The notes under the pieces were generated by a model. The model had not been told where the DNA came from and searched no databases. It saw only the letters and a list, made by a program, of their open reading frames with translations. DNA of 50,676 nt, taken from positions 1 through 50,676 of IMG/VR virus record IMGVR_UViG_3300034375_011447; one strand, given 5' to 3'. The position numbers were made by a program, and so were the translations under genes. The number at the start of each line of letters is the position of its first letter. Within the stretch, counting starts at the first letter, position 1. Shown one piece after another: positions 16,118-23,205 of this stretch. Source of the stretch: a virus.

Positions 16118-16354
16118 ATGAATTTTACAGTTTATTCGAAAGAAAATTGTCCTTATTGCTATAAAGTTAAACAAGTCTTAGAAATGACAAATAGTAGTTT
16201 TGTCGTATATACTTTAGACGAAGACTTTAGTAGGGATGAATTCTATTCTGAATTTGGAAATAATACAACATTTCCACAAGTATCTTGTGATGGTAAAAAA
16301 ATAGGAGGGTGCGTTGAAACGATTAAATTTCTTAAGGAAAAAAAAGCTGTCTAA
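16118..16354 (+). CDS. glutaredoxin, 78 aa
   Basis: The redox motif C11-P-Y-C14 follows a first strand FTVYSKEN. TFPQVSCDGKKIGG supplies the cis-proline and glutathione-binding strand, and the length is normal for a monothiol/dithiol phage glutaredoxin. In T4-like phages such proteins supply electrons to ribonucleotide reductase; that enzyme is not in this window. It stands alone between the glycosyltransferase unit and the small structural/early genes. Confidence 0.9.
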   Translation: MNFTVYSKENCPYCYKVKQVLEMTNSSFVVYTLDEDFSRDEFYSEFGNNTTFPQVSCDGKKIGGCVETIKFLKEKKAV

Positions 16355-16360
16355 TGCTGA

Positions 16361-16368
16361 CATAAATA
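16361..16368 (+). promoter_or_regulatory. late-promoter-like box CATAAATA
   Basis: CATAAATA follows the glutaredoxin stop by a few bases. The next convincing gene begins at 16549. I see no convincing gene in the roughly 180 bases between; only a few short open frames of A-rich codons occur there. Confidence 0.4.
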
Positions 16369-16548
16369 ACTTTAACCACAAAAAAAATCGTGGATTTGAA
16401 TTTATACTCACTGGAGGAAAGAAAAAAAGATCTAAACCCTTTGGAATAATTTTTCAAAAACTGATTTGTTTCTTTAATAGAAAAATACAAATATACTTTG
16501 AATTTACATTAAATGTGACAAAAAATCAGTAGTTTCTGGAGATAAAAA

Positions 16549-16779
16549 ATGTTAGCAATTAGTTTAGTATTTGGGTCATTCTTGACAATAATGTTTTTTA
16601 TACTTGGAATATTGGGGGGTTGGGCTGCCAGAGAGTATATGTTAAATTATCAGGAGAGGCCAAAAATGCATCCTGAGTTTTATGATAATCATGGAAATGT
16701 TATTCCTGATGAAGTAATTGCCTTTAGATTTGAAAACGATTATGAGCACGAAGACACAGATGACGAAGACACCTACTAA
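16549..16779 (+). CDS. small membrane-anchored protein, 76 aa
   Basis: The first 26 residues form one hydrophobic segment (LVFGSFLTIMFFILGILGGW), which is a membrane anchor or uncleaved signal. The rest is hydrophilic, with a very acidic end (HEDTDDEDTY). GGAG precedes the ATG by about 9 bases. The gene overlaps the start of the next one. Small anchored proteins of this shape are common in T4-like cyanophages, but I cannot assign a function. Confidence 0.65.
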   Translation: MLAISLVFGSFLTIMFFILGILGGWAAREYMLNYQERPKMHPEFYDNHGNVIPDEVIAFRFENDYEHEDTDDEDTY

Positions 16780-17353
16780 AAAAGTATCAACTAAAAAAGT
16801 TGTGGTGTCCGAAAAACCAATTCAAGAATTACCTTCAAATCCTTTTTTGTTTGAAGTTTTATCTCTTGTTGATAAACAAAGATCAACAGTTAAAAAAATT
16901 CAAGTCTTACAAAAGTATGATGATCCATCATTGAAAACTATATTAGTATGGAATTTTGATGAGAGTATTATTTCTCTACTTCCGCAAGGAGAAGTTCCAT
17001 ATTCAAATGTTAGTGAACAAAATTCTTTTAGTGGAACATTGAGTGAAAAGATTAATGATGCCGTATATAAAATGGGTGAACTAAATTCCCAATCAATAGG
17101 GGCAACTGATCAAGGTAAATCAACTATTCGTAAAGAATATGTAAGATTTTATAATTTTGTAAAAGGTGGTAATGATAGTTTAAGTTCTCTTCGTAGAGAG
17201 ACTATGTTTATTAATATTTTAGAAGGGTTACATCCTTTAGAATCTGAAATTTTATGTTTAGTTAAAGATAAAAACCTTCAAAGTAAATATAAAATTACTA
17301 AGGACTTGGTATCAAAAGCGTATCCAGATATTCAGTGGGGCGGTCGTTCTTGA
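16760..17353 (+). CDS. conserved T4-like cyanophage protein, 197 aa (DUF6433-like)
   Basis: A basic threonine/lysine-rich start (MTKTPTKKVSTKK) leads into a helical protein with the conserved-looking blocks SLRRETMFINILEGLHPLESEIL and LVSKAYPDIQWGGRS at the very end. The C-terminal block is one I associate with a family widespread in marine T4-like phages and listed as DUF6433; that link is from memory. The ATG at 16742 in the same frame is an alternative start. The gene overlaps the small membrane protein by 20 bases, so translation is probably coupled. The role is unknown. Confidence 0.65.
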   Translation: MTKTPTKKVSTKKVVVSEKPIQELPSNPFLFEVLSLVDKQRSTVKKIQVLQKYDDPSLKTILVWNFDESIISLLPQGEVPYSNVSEQNSFSGTLSEKINDAVYKMGELNSQSIGATDQGKSTIRKEYVRFYNFVKGGNDSLSSLRRETMFINILEGLHPLESEILCLVKDKNLQSKYKITKDLVSKAYPDIQWGGRS

Positions 17354-17354
17354 T

Positions 17355-17615
17355 ATGGGAAAGTGTATTAATATTATTCACGTAAATTGTGATCCATCTT
17401 TTGCTAATGATAGTTCTTTACCAAGAGATTCCTATCTTGTAACTTATGGTGACAATCACGAGCAGAAGCATGATATTGTTCAGGGGCTCCAGTCTGATAT
17501 ATTTGACGAGTATTGGGACAAATATCGTGATTTTAGGGGAATGAAGTGGACAGAAGGTAAAACTAACCCCAAGATGTGGGGATATAAACCATCTGAAACC
17601 AAAAAGCGAAAGTGA
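17355..17615 (+). CDS. small conserved-looking phage protein, 86 aa
   Basis: It starts 1 base after the preceding stop. Notable parts are DPSFANDSSLPRDSYLVTY, then HDIVQGLQSDIFDEYWDKY, and the basic end KWTEGKTNPKMWGYKP...KKRK. I recognise it only as a type of small protein seen in cyanophages. It is the last gene before a strong terminator, so it closes a transcription unit with the two genes before it. Confidence 0.55.
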   Translation: MGKCINIIHVNCDPSFANDSSLPRDSYLVTYGDNHEQKHDIVQGLQSDIFDEYWDKYRDFRGMKWTEGKTNPKMWGYKPSETKKRK

Positions 17616-17624
17616 TTTCAAAAA

Positions 17625-17653
17625 TGCTGGGAAAAAATCCCGGCAATTTTTTT
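17625..17653 (+). terminator. rho-independent terminator
   Basis: An 8-bp stem (TGCTGGGA with TCCCGGCA, one G-U pair) and a loop of five A are followed by seven T. It lies 10 bases after the stop of the 86-residue gene. Confidence 0.85.
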
Positions 17654-17699
17654 GACCATTAAGATTTTATAAAATTGTATCACATTATACAGTCCGATG

Positions 17700-17729
17700 T
17701 TGCTAAATATGAGCGACAAGGGTTATAAT
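17700..17729 (+). promoter_or_regulatory. sigma70-like promoter of the mini-gene cluster
   Basis: TTGCTA at 17700-17705 is followed after 18 bases by a perfect TATAAT at 17724-17729. It lies after a terminator and before a run of very small genes, the usual setting of an early promoter in T4-like phages. Confidence 0.65.
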
Positions 17730-17746
17730 ACCCATACGTTCATTCA

Positions 17747-17792
17747 CCATTCTCGAATGGCGAACGCAAGTAAGTCGCGGAACGGAGCGTTC
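17747..17792 (+). other. structured 5' leader of the mini-gene cluster
   Basis: Two consecutive inverted repeats lie between the predicted transcription start and the first ATG: CCATT-CTCG-AATGG (17747-17760) and GAACGC ... GCGTTC (17762-17767 with 17787-17792). The loop of the second contains GGAACGGAG, whose GGAG is the likely ribosome binding site for the ATG at 17798. The block is clearly richer in G and C than its surroundings. Folding of the second hairpin would hold the ribosome binding site in a loop next to the stem. Confidence 0.45.
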
Positions 17793-17797
17793 ATCCT

Positions 17798-17983
17798 ATG
17801 CTTTCATTAGCACTCATCTTTTTTAGTCATGTCCCAGTGGAGAATTATCTTCGCTGTGAAGACTTTAATTGGTTGAGAGAGGGATTAGAAGAGACGACTC
17901 TTTTCACTCCTTTTGAAAAGTCTGATATTCTAATCCATTGGATGGAACATACTGACCCAGAATGTTTCCTACCAGAGGCATAG
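17798..17983 (+). CDS. small early phage protein, 61 aa
   Basis: It has a hydrophobic start (MLSLALIFFSHVPV) followed by a compact acidic domain (NYLRCEDFNWLREGLEE ... LIHWMEHTDPECF) with two cysteines. The general shape, including a C-E-D-x-x-W-L start and a T-D-P-x-C-F end, is one I know from small cyanophage proteins of unknown function. It is the first gene after the TATAAT promoter and the structured leader, so probably early expressed. Confidence 0.6.
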   Translation: MLSLALIFFSHVPVENYLRCEDFNWLREGLEETTLFTPFEKSDILIHWMEHTDPECFLPEA

Positions 17984-18043
17984 GACGCAAACGACTGAAG
18001 GAACGGGATCTTAAAAACATCTCATTTCTTTAGGAGTAAACCG

Positions 18044-18190
18044 ATGAATCTTCTTAACCTTTACAGCAACAACACTTCTTATCGTGGTGTATCTTACGAT
18101 CCCCATGCCAAGAAGGAAGTTGAAACCCACACCATTCTTGAAACCTATCGTGGTGTCAAGCATGAGGAAAAAGTGGAGGTTGCAAAATGA
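18044..18190 (+). CDS. DUF4278-like mini-protein, 48 aa
   Basis: The motif SYRGVSYDP, repeated partially as ETYRGVKHE, matches the short YRG motif of the cyanobacterial DUF4278 family. TAGGAG lies 8 bases before the ATG. The start of the next gene overlaps its stop (ATGA at 18187-18190). Function unknown. The family link supports a cyanobacterial host. Confidence 0.65.
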   Translation: MNLLNLYSNNTSYRGVSYDPHAKKEVETHTILETYRGVKHEEKVEVAK

Positions 18191-18303
18191 AGAACGTAGT
18201 TAAAGCAAATTGGCTCTCTGTCATCAAGGCAAAACAAGTCAAGGAACAAAAACTACACCAAGCGCAACTTTGTATGGCAGGTCACTGTACAACAAAGAGG
18301 TGA
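18187..18303 (+). CDS. tiny basic protein, 38 aa
   Basis: The frame MKNVVKANWLSVIKAKQVKEQ to GHCTTKR is coupled to the preceding gene by ATGA, and the next ATG follows its stop by 2 bases, which suggests it is translated. It is strongly basic and probably one helix. No family is recognised, and a chance frame is possible. Confidence 0.45.
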   Translation: MKNVVKANWLSVIKAKQVKEQKLHQAQLCMAGHCTTKR

Positions 18304-18305
18304 AA

Positions 18306-18476
18306 ATGGATAACTATGTCTATCATCATGATGACATAGATAAAGATAGCAGACCACCTGCTTGTTACCAACTAACATATAGGGGGTGTAAGTATTGGTC
18401 TTGTTATCGAGTACACTTGCGACAATGGTTCGAAGACATGTTATCTTTTGAACCAATATTTAATCGGAGGGGTTGA
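18306..18476 (+). CDS. second DUF4278-like mini-protein, 56 aa
   Basis: It contains CYQLTYRGCKYWSCYRV, the LTYRG motif of DUF4278. I start at ATG 18306, preceded by AGAGGTG, rather than at a longer frame upstream that would run through the 38-residue gene. The histidine- and aspartate-rich start (NYVYHHDDIDKD) and two cysteines could bind metal, though this is only a possibility. The last codons form the left arm of the terminator that follows. Confidence 0.6.
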   Translation: MDNYVYHHDDIDKDSRPPACYQLTYRGCKYWSCYRVHLRQWFEDMLSFEPIFNRRG

Positions 18477-18492
18477 CTACCCCTCTTTTTTT
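18467..18492 (+). terminator. rho-independent terminator
   Basis: GAGGGG (18467-18472) pairs with CCCCTC (18480-18485) around a seven-base loop and is followed by seven T. It overlaps the last codons of the second DUF4278-like gene and ends the mini-gene unit. Confidence 0.85.
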
Positions 18493-18522
18493 GTGTAAAA
18501 TAAATGGAGAGAATACATTCTT

Positions 18523-18693
18523 ATGGACAAAGACAAACTAAAACTTATCGTCCGCAACCTTGAACTTCTGGTCGATTCCTTGAAAGCAGAATTATACTCT
18601 GATACTCAGAGTTATCTGAACTATGAGGATATAAAGGGTGGTTTACACGATTACGACGAAATCTTTGAGGACGACGATGGATACCCAGATTAA
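18523..18693 (+). CDS. small conserved-looking phage protein, 56 aa
   Basis: MDKDKLKLIVRNLELLVDSLKAEL forms an amphipathic helix. It is followed by an acidic end (YDEIFEDDDGYPD). GGAGAG lies upstream. I recognise the helix as common in cyanophage small proteins next to thyX-type genes, but no function is known to me. Its 3' end overlaps the next gene by 17 bases. Confidence 0.6.
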   Translation: MDKDKLKLIVRNLELLVDSLKAELYSDTQSYLNYEDIKGGLHDYDEIFEDDDGYPD

Positions 18694-18850
18694 TAGAGCA
18701 AAAAAACTTGTTAAGTTACTTGAACGACTTGTTAAGCAAGAGCATCTTTATACAGAAGAAAAAATTGTAGAGATGAAAGCACAACTACGAGTCGTCAAAG
18801 AAGAAATTGCAGAATTAGAAAAGAAAACTTCGAAAGGATTTGGTAAATGA
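18677..18850 (+). CDS. small coiled-coil protein, 57 aa
   Basis: Starting at ATG 18677 the protein is one long charged helix (AKKLVKLLERLVKQEHLY, then EMKAQLRVVKEEIAELEKK), a likely coiled coil. The frame also opens at 18638, but that start would lie inside the previous gene. GAGG precedes the chosen ATG. Its stop overlaps the thyX start (ATGA), so the two are coupled. Confidence 0.6.
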   Translation: MDTQINRAKKLVKLLERLVKQEHLYTEEKIVEMKAQLRVVKEEIAELEKKTSKGFGK

Positions 18851-19482
18851 GCGTAAAACTGATTAGTGTAACTCCTGATGCTGAGCAGACAATGGCATAT
18901 GTTGCCCGTGTCTCAAACCCTAACAATCAGGAAAATCCTAACTATGCCAAACTTCTGGCATATTGTATTAAGCATAATCACTGGAGTGTGTTTGAGCAAG
19001 CATTTATGACATTGGAGATTGAAACTAATCGTGGTATTGCAGCGCAAATTTTGCGACACCGTTCTTTTACATATCAAGAATTTTCGCAACGTTATGCTGA
19101 TACTAATCTTTTAAATGAGTATATTCCTATTCCAGATCTTCGCCGCCAAGATACGAAAAATCGCCAGAATAGTATTGATGATATTCCAGGATACTTGAAA
19201 CTCAAACTCCAAGGAGAAATTTCAGAACATTTTGCGGCATCTAACGCCCTCTACAAGCGACTGTTGGATGCTGGTGTAGCAAAAGAGTGTGCTCGCTTTG
19301 TGCTACCTCTGGCGACTCCTACACGTATCTATATGAGTGGATCTTGCCGTAGTTGGATTCATTATATTCAACTTCGTTCTGCCAATGGTACTCAACAGGA
19401 ACATATGGATATTGCACTTGCATGTAAAGATATCTTTAAGCAGCAATTTCCCGCAGTATCAGAGGCGCTTGAATGGGTTTAA
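18847..19482 (+). CDS. thyX: flavin-dependent thymidylate synthase ThyX, 211 aa
   Basis: The ThyX signature RHRx7S is at R70-H-R72 to S80, with R82 following (RHRSFTYQEFSQR). The C-terminal SGSCRSWIHYIQLR is the conserved dUMP-binding region with the active-site serine. The enzyme makes dTMP from dUMP using methylene-tetrahydrofolate, NADPH and FAD, feeding phage DNA synthesis. The length fits the family. It is coupled to the preceding coiled-coil gene. Confidence 0.95.
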   Translation: MSVKLISVTPDAEQTMAYVARVSNPNNQENPNYAKLLAYCIKHNHWSVFEQAFMTLEIETNRGIAAQILRHRSFTYQEFSQRYADTNLLNEYIPIPDLRRQDTKNRQNSIDDIPGYLKLKLQGEISEHFAASNALYKRLLDAGVAKECARFVLPLATPTRIYMSGSCRSWIHYIQLRSANGTQQEHMDIALACKDIFKQQFPAVSEALEWV

Positions 19483-19490
19483 TACTTAAT

Positions 19491-19497
19491 CTAAATA
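19491..19497 (+). promoter_or_regulatory. late-promoter-like box CTAAATA
   Basis: CTAAATA lies 8 bases after the thyX stop and 23 bases before the ATG at 19521. It would allow late expression of the genes before phoH. Confidence 0.4.
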
Positions 19498-19520
19498 AAT
19501 TATCTTGAATTCTTAACTTT

Positions 19521-19763
19521 ATGGCAATTTATCCAATTATTCACAAAGAAACAGGTGAAAAAAAAGTTGTTGAAATGAGTGTCAACGACATTATGCAATG
19601 GTACAAAGACAATCCTGAATGGAAAAGGGATTGGTCTGAAGGTTGTGCAACTCCAGGAGAAGTTGGGGACTGGAAAAATAAACTAGTCTCTAAAAATCCT
19701 GGGTGGAATGAAGTATTAGATCGCGCATCAAAAGCTCCTGGTTCTCAAGTAAAAAAAATCTAG
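19521..19763 (+). CDS. small conserved-looking protein next to phoH, 80 aa
   Basis: It starts MAIYPIIHKETGEKK, continues with NDIMQWYKDNPEWKRDWSEG, and ends KAPGSQVKKI. The shape is familiar from T4-like cyanophages, where such a protein often precedes phoH, but no activity is known to me. It is separated from phoH by a single base. Confidence 0.6.
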   Translation: MAIYPIIHKETGEKKVVEMSVNDIMQWYKDNPEWKRDWSEGCATPGEVGDWKNKLVSKNPGWNEVLDRASKAPGSQVKKI

Positions 19764-19764
19764 T

Positions 19765-20523
19765 ATGGCAAGAAGAAAAAGAAGCAACATTGACCAACCA
19801 ATTGGTGTTGGATTGACTGCTAAACAAATGAAGCGTAGAAAACCTTTAAGTTCTGATTATCTGATTGACGTTGATCCTCTTACAGACAATCAAAAACGTT
19901 TGTTTGAATCATACAATGATGATAAGCATATTGTTGCTTATGGTTGTGCTGGAACTGGAAAAACATTTATTACACTATACAATGCTCTTCAAGATGTTTT
20001 GGATGAGCAAACACCTTATGAGAGAATTTATCTTGTTAGATCATTAGTAGCTACAAGAGAAATTGGATTTCTTCCAGGAACACATGAAGATAAAGCAGAT
20101 ATTTATCAAATTCCTTATAAGAATATGGTAAAATATATGTTCCAGATGCCTTCTGATGCAGACTTTGAAATGCTTTATGGTAATCTTAAATCTCAAGAAA
20201 CCATCAAGTTTTGGTCTACATCATTTCTTCGCGGTACAACTCTTGATAATTCAATCATTATTGTTGATGAATTTCAGAATCTTAATTTTCATGAATTGGA
20301 TTCTATTATTACTCGTGTTGGAGAAAATACAAAAATTTGTTTCTGTGGCGATGCTTCTCAATCTGATTTGCAGAAAACAAATGAACGCAATGGTATCGTA
20401 GATTTTATGTCAGTATTGCGTAAAATGCCATCATTTGATATAATTGAATTTGGTGTTCAAGATATTGTAAGATCTGGACTTGTTAAAGAGTATATTGTTG
20501 CAAAAATGGAAGCAGGATTTTAA
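19765..20523 (+). CDS. phoH: PhoH-like ATPase, 252 aa
   Basis: Walker A is GCAGTGKT at residues 60-67 and Walker B is IIIVDEFQN with D168-E169. The RSLVATREIGFLPG motif and the FCGDASQSD sensor region are typical of PhoH family ATPases, which carry an RNA or nucleic-acid helicase-like core. Common in marine phages; the function in infection is not settled. No strong ribosome binding site stands out, and translation may be coupled to the preceding gene. Confidence 0.93.
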   Translation: MARRKRSNIDQPIGVGLTAKQMKRRKPLSSDYLIDVDPLTDNQKRLFESYNDDKHIVAYGCAGTGKTFITLYNALQDVLDEQTPYERIYLVRSLVATREIGFLPGTHEDKADIYQIPYKNMVKYMFQMPSDADFEMLYGNLKSQETIKFWSTSFLRGTTLDNSIIIVDEFQNLNFHELDSIITRVGENTKICFCGDASQSDLQKTNERNGIVDFMSVLRKMPSFDIIEFGVQDIVRSGLVKEYIVAKMEAGF

Positions 20524-20589
20524 ATGGAAAAATCTTATGAAATATATTATTCTGCAACATTATTTGAAAAACTATAAAGGTAAAAATTA

Positions 20590-21270
20590 ATGTTTAATCA
20601 TGTTGATATTGATCTACCAAAACTTGAAAGAGAGACAGTAGATGGTATACGATATTATAAAATTCCAGAAAATGGAGAATTTTTAAAACTATTTTCTATT
20701 ACTTCAGTCACAAGTCATAAGAATAGGCAATTTTTTGCAAATTGGCGTAAAAGAATTGGTGAAGAAAAAGCAAACAAAATAACTAAAAGAGCAACTAGTC
20801 GTGGTACTGATATGCATCTTTTAGTTGAACATCTTTTAAAAAATGAAAGTCTCCCAGAAGTTCAACCAATATCAGAATTTTTATTTAAAATTGCTAGGAA
20901 TGATTTAAATCGTATAAATAACATTTATGCTCTTGAAGGTTCTCTATACAGCAAAGTTCTTGGAATTGCTGGAACCGTAGATTGTATTGGGGAATTTGAT
21001 GGTGAATTGGCAATAATCGACTTTAAAACATCAAAAGAACCAAAACCTAGGGATTGGATCGAACATTATTTTGTTCAGTGTGCTGCTTATGCCTGCATGT
21101 TCTATGAACTTACAGAAATCCCCGTTAAAAAGTTTGTAATTATTATGTCATGTGAAAATGGTGAGTGTGTGATATATGAAGAATATGATAAATCAAAATA
21201 TATCAAATTACTCACGGAGTACATCAAAGAGTTTGTTACCGATAAATTGGAGGAATATGGAAACAAATAA
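20590..21270 (+). CDS. PD-(D/E)XK nuclease (Cas4/RecB-type exonuclease), 226 aa
   Basis: The RecB-type core is complete: H76, E116 in ALEGSLYS, D131 in GTVD, D144-F-K146 in IIDFKTSK, and the Q163-xxx-Y167 motif. Such phage proteins degrade or process DNA ends, either host DNA or recombination intermediates. The next gene overlaps its end by 14 bases. The 66 bases before it contain only a 17-residue frame, not called. Confidence 0.85.
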   Translation: MFNHVDIDLPKLERETVDGIRYYKIPENGEFLKLFSITSVTSHKNRQFFANWRKRIGEEKANKITKRATSRGTDMHLLVEHLLKNESLPEVQPISEFLFKIARNDLNRINNIYALEGSLYSKVLGIAGTVDCIGEFDGELAIIDFKTSKEPKPRDWIEHYFVQCAAYACMFYELTEIPVKKFVIIMSCENGECVIYEEYDKSKYIKLLTEYIKEFVTDKLEEYGNK

Positions 21271-21517
21271 AGAATTAAACAAAGTAATAGAAAGTAAATT
21301 TTTAACGCCATCAAAATTTGCGTTTGAAATTGAAAAAATAGTAATTGAAGAAAATTTAAACTACATTGATGCTATTTGCCATTATTGTGAAAATAATGAA
21401 ATTGAGGTAGAATCAGTAGCAAAACTTATTTCAAAATCTTTGAAAGAACGTCTAAAGTGGGACGCAACTCGTCTTAACTTTATGAAGAGAACATCAAGAG
21501 CAAAACTGCCACTCTAA
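21257..21517 (+). CDS. 33: late transcription coactivator gp33, 86 aa
   Basis: FAFEIEKIVIEENLNYIDAI and YCENNEIEVESVAKLI align by eye with the core of T4 gp33 (IEKMVEEF.MSYLEA, EENSI). The hydrophobic end (AKLPL) matches the C-terminal clamp-binding tail of gp33. The protein would connect the sliding clamp to RNA polymerase for late transcription from the CTAAATA-type promoters. I start at ATG 21257, preceded by GGAGG; a longer frame from 21176 lies inside the nuclease gene. Confidence 0.8.
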   Translation: METNKELNKVIESKFLTPSKFAFEIEKIVIEENLNYIDAICHYCENNEIEVESVAKLISKSLKERLKWDATRLNFMKRTSRAKLPL

Positions 21518-21523
21518 TAAATA
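21517..21523 (+). promoter_or_regulatory. late-promoter-like box ATAAATA
   Basis: ATAAATA starts at the gp33 stop and lies 23 bases before the ATG of the glucosaminidase gene, which suggests that this gene is late, as expected for a virion component. Confidence 0.45.
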
Positions 21524-21545
21524 AGATTATATTGTTTTAGAGCAA

Positions 21546-22256
21546 ATGAAAACCTTCTCAGAGTTTTGTCATAACTTGCAAGAAGATAGAAATCAAAGAT
21601 TTTATAATCAAATCAAGCAAGGAGCACTCGCTGCTGGTGCTTCTCCTGTAGAAGCTGATACTATCGCTGCTCAGGCATCTCTGGAGACTGGATATGGAAA
21701 ATCTCCAAGTGGTTCCTTTAACTATTTTGGTCAAAAAGGAACTGGTCGTGAAAACACTTCTAGAATGCCAACAAGGGAAGTCATTAATGGTCGCAGTGTG
21801 AGGGTAAATGCAAACTTCAAAAACTATGATAGTCTAGACGCTTCTATTCGTGATAGAATGAACAAGTGGAGTTATAAAACTAGAGGAGCAGAGAGTGTTG
21901 AGGATGCTGCCAGAAGACTTCAAATTCCTGGTGGAGGTAGAATTCCTGGATCTAGGGAAATAAGTCATGGTGCTTATGCAACTGACCCCAACTATGCTTC
22001 AACAGTTGCTAGTATTGCAAGAACTTATGGTGGCGGCGGGGGAAGACTTCCATCTCTGAGATCAAGATCAAGATCAACATCAACAGCAACAATGAAACCA
22101 ACTCAAAAAGGTGCTCTCAATTCCCCATCACCAACAAGAGTTCTTGCCAAATTAAAAGGCAAAACTGGTGAACTGAATAAATCTACGGGCAAATTTACGA
22201 AGAGGGGTTGGTCTTCTACCGAAGGTAGCAGATACAAAAAATACGGAGGAAAGTAA
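21546..22256 (+). CDS. glucosaminidase with capsid-targeting-like leader, 236 aa
   Basis: Residues about 15-165 form a glucosaminidase domain of the FlgJ/Mannosyl-glycoprotein endo-beta-N-acetylglucosaminidase family: AAQASLETGYGKS holds the catalytic E47, followed by FNYFGQKG and NFKNYDSLDASIRDR. The first residues, MKTFSEFCHNLQED, look like the capsid-targeting sequence of T4 internal head proteins (MKTYQEFIAEA), and L11-Q-E13 fits the T4 prohead protease cleavage rule (L/I-x-E). The C-terminal 70 residues are basic, rich in serine, glycine and arginine. A late-promoter-like box lies upstream. It may be packed in the head and delivered with DNA, but could be an ordinary late lysin. Confidence 0.8.
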   Translation: MKTFSEFCHNLQEDRNQRFYNQIKQGALAAGASPVEADTIAAQASLETGYGKSPSGSFNYFGQKGTGRENTSRMPTREVINGRSVRVNANFKNYDSLDASIRDRMNKWSYKTRGAESVEDAARRLQIPGGGRIPGSREISHGAYATDPNYASTVASIARTYGGGGGRLPSLRSRSRSTSTATMKPTQKGALNSPSPTRVLAKLKGKTGELNKSTGKFTKRGWSSTEGSRYKKYGGK

Positions 22257-22271
22257 TTCTTGAAATTTATT

Positions 22272-22862
22272 ATGTCACCCTTTGAAACTTACCAACATTA
22301 CCTTTCACTCAAAAATCACTTCACAAACCCAAAATACGATTTCTTTAAATATGGTGCGAAGACCCGTGCCAGTGTGACTTCTTTCAACAAACGAAAGGAC
22401 AAATATTGGTTCGAAAAGACTTCCCGTAAGTATTCTGATAAGGAAGTCGTAGATTTTCTTGTGTCCAATTTCACTGCCACCGATAACCCACAGAACTTAT
22501 GGATTGGGGAAATTATAAATTCTGGCGAAAGAAACTACGCCGAATGGATGAAACGACAACAGAGTTTGACATACTTGTTCAAAGAACAAAGCAGCGAATT
22601 GTTCTCGGAGAACGAATTAGAGAGTGTTTTCGACTGTTCGAAAGGTCATCCGCCCGTTCTAAAAATGTTCCTGGGCGGGAAAATTTCCCTAGAAACCCTG
22701 GTGATATATGATAAGATATTCCTGTTCGGGAATACGTTTGATAAGAAACTTGACGATCCTGTATGGGAAACCGTAAGTTTGAAATTAAAAAAATATATGC
22801 CATTCCTAAATATTGATGTGTTTAACTATAGAAAAATTTTACGGTCTATAATCAATGAGTAA
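22272..22862 (+). CDS. 59: helicase loader gp59, 196 aa
   Basis: The sequence fits T4 gp59 along its length: YDFFKYGAKTRASVTSFNKRKDKYWFEK, spread over residues about 22-50, then LVSNFTATDNPQNLWIGEI and a C-terminal KLKKYMPFLNIDV. Gp59 loads the gp41 helicase onto gp32-coated single strands at forks. I use ATG 22272. A TTG at 22260 in the same frame has a good GGAGG 10 bases upstream and may be the real start, which adds four residues. Confidence 0.85.
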   Translation: MSPFETYQHYLSLKNHFTNPKYDFFKYGAKTRASVTSFNKRKDKYWFEKTSRKYSDKEVVDFLVSNFTATDNPQNLWIGEIINSGERNYAEWMKRQQSLTYLFKEQSSELFSENELESVFDCSKGHPPVLKMFLGGKISLETLVIYDKIFLFGNTFDKKLDDPVWETVSLKLKKYMPFLNIDVFNYRKILRSIINE

Positions 22863-23187
22863 TTTTTTTGAATCTGATATTATTCAGGACGAATTGAAAG
22901 AAATTAATAAACTTCAAGAGGAAATTTACGGAAGTATTTTAACTTTTGGGGTAATGGATCGTGAGACTAAGATAAATCACATTGAGAAACTTCAAGTCTT
23001 GCTAGAAAAGCAGAGAGTGATGTATACTAGGTTATCTCTTTCGGACGACCCAAAAGCGGTTGAAATGAAAGAGAACCTACGCAAATCAGTTGTCCTGATG
23101 GGATTTCCATCAGAGACTGATATGCAAACTTTATTCAATAGTATGAACCAGACAATCGAATCCCTCAAAAAATATCTTGACAACTGA
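22855..23187 (+). CDS. DUF1825-like protein, 110 aa
   Basis: FFESDIIQDELKEINKLQEEI and FGVMDRETKINHIEKLQVLLEKQRVMYTRL are close in pattern to the cyanobacterial DUF1825 family, which starts with an FFxSxIVQxE motif. It is a helical protein. A gene of this family next to gp59 and gp32 supports a cyanobacterial host. Function unknown; its position suggests a link to replication. It overlaps gp59 by 8 bases. Confidence 0.65.
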   Translation: MSNFFESDIIQDELKEINKLQEEIYGSILTFGVMDRETKINHIEKLQVLLEKQRVMYTRLSLSDDPKAVEMKENLRKSVVLMGFPSETDMQTLFNSMNQTIESLKKYLDN

Positions 23188-23205
23188 GGGAATCCTTGTT
23201 ATACT
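23177..23205 (+). promoter_or_regulatory. sigma70 promoter of gene 32
   Basis: A perfect TTGACA (23177-23182) and TATACT (23200-23205) are separated by exactly 17 bases. The -35 box lies inside the end of the preceding gene. The expected start at about 23212 leaves a short leader before the gp32 ATG at 23250. This is the strongest host-type promoter in the window. Confidence 0.8.

Noticed and set aside
16314-16532. 72-residue frame overlapping the glutaredoxin gene end
   Set aside because: Lysine- and asparagine-rich composition typical of AT-rich noncoding DNA, no ribosome binding site, and most of the overlap is in another frame of a real gene.
16369-16548. A gene in the 180-base gap after glutaredoxin
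   Set aside because: Only short frames (the best about 19 residues, from a GTG near 16391) with A-rich codons; not enough to call.
18210-18305. Upstream extension of the second DUF4278-like gene
   Set aside because: It lies in another frame of the 38-residue gene, while ATG 18306 has its own ribosome binding site.
20524-20577. 17-residue frame between phoH and the nuclease gene
   Set aside because: Too short and without recognisable features; it may only be spacer.
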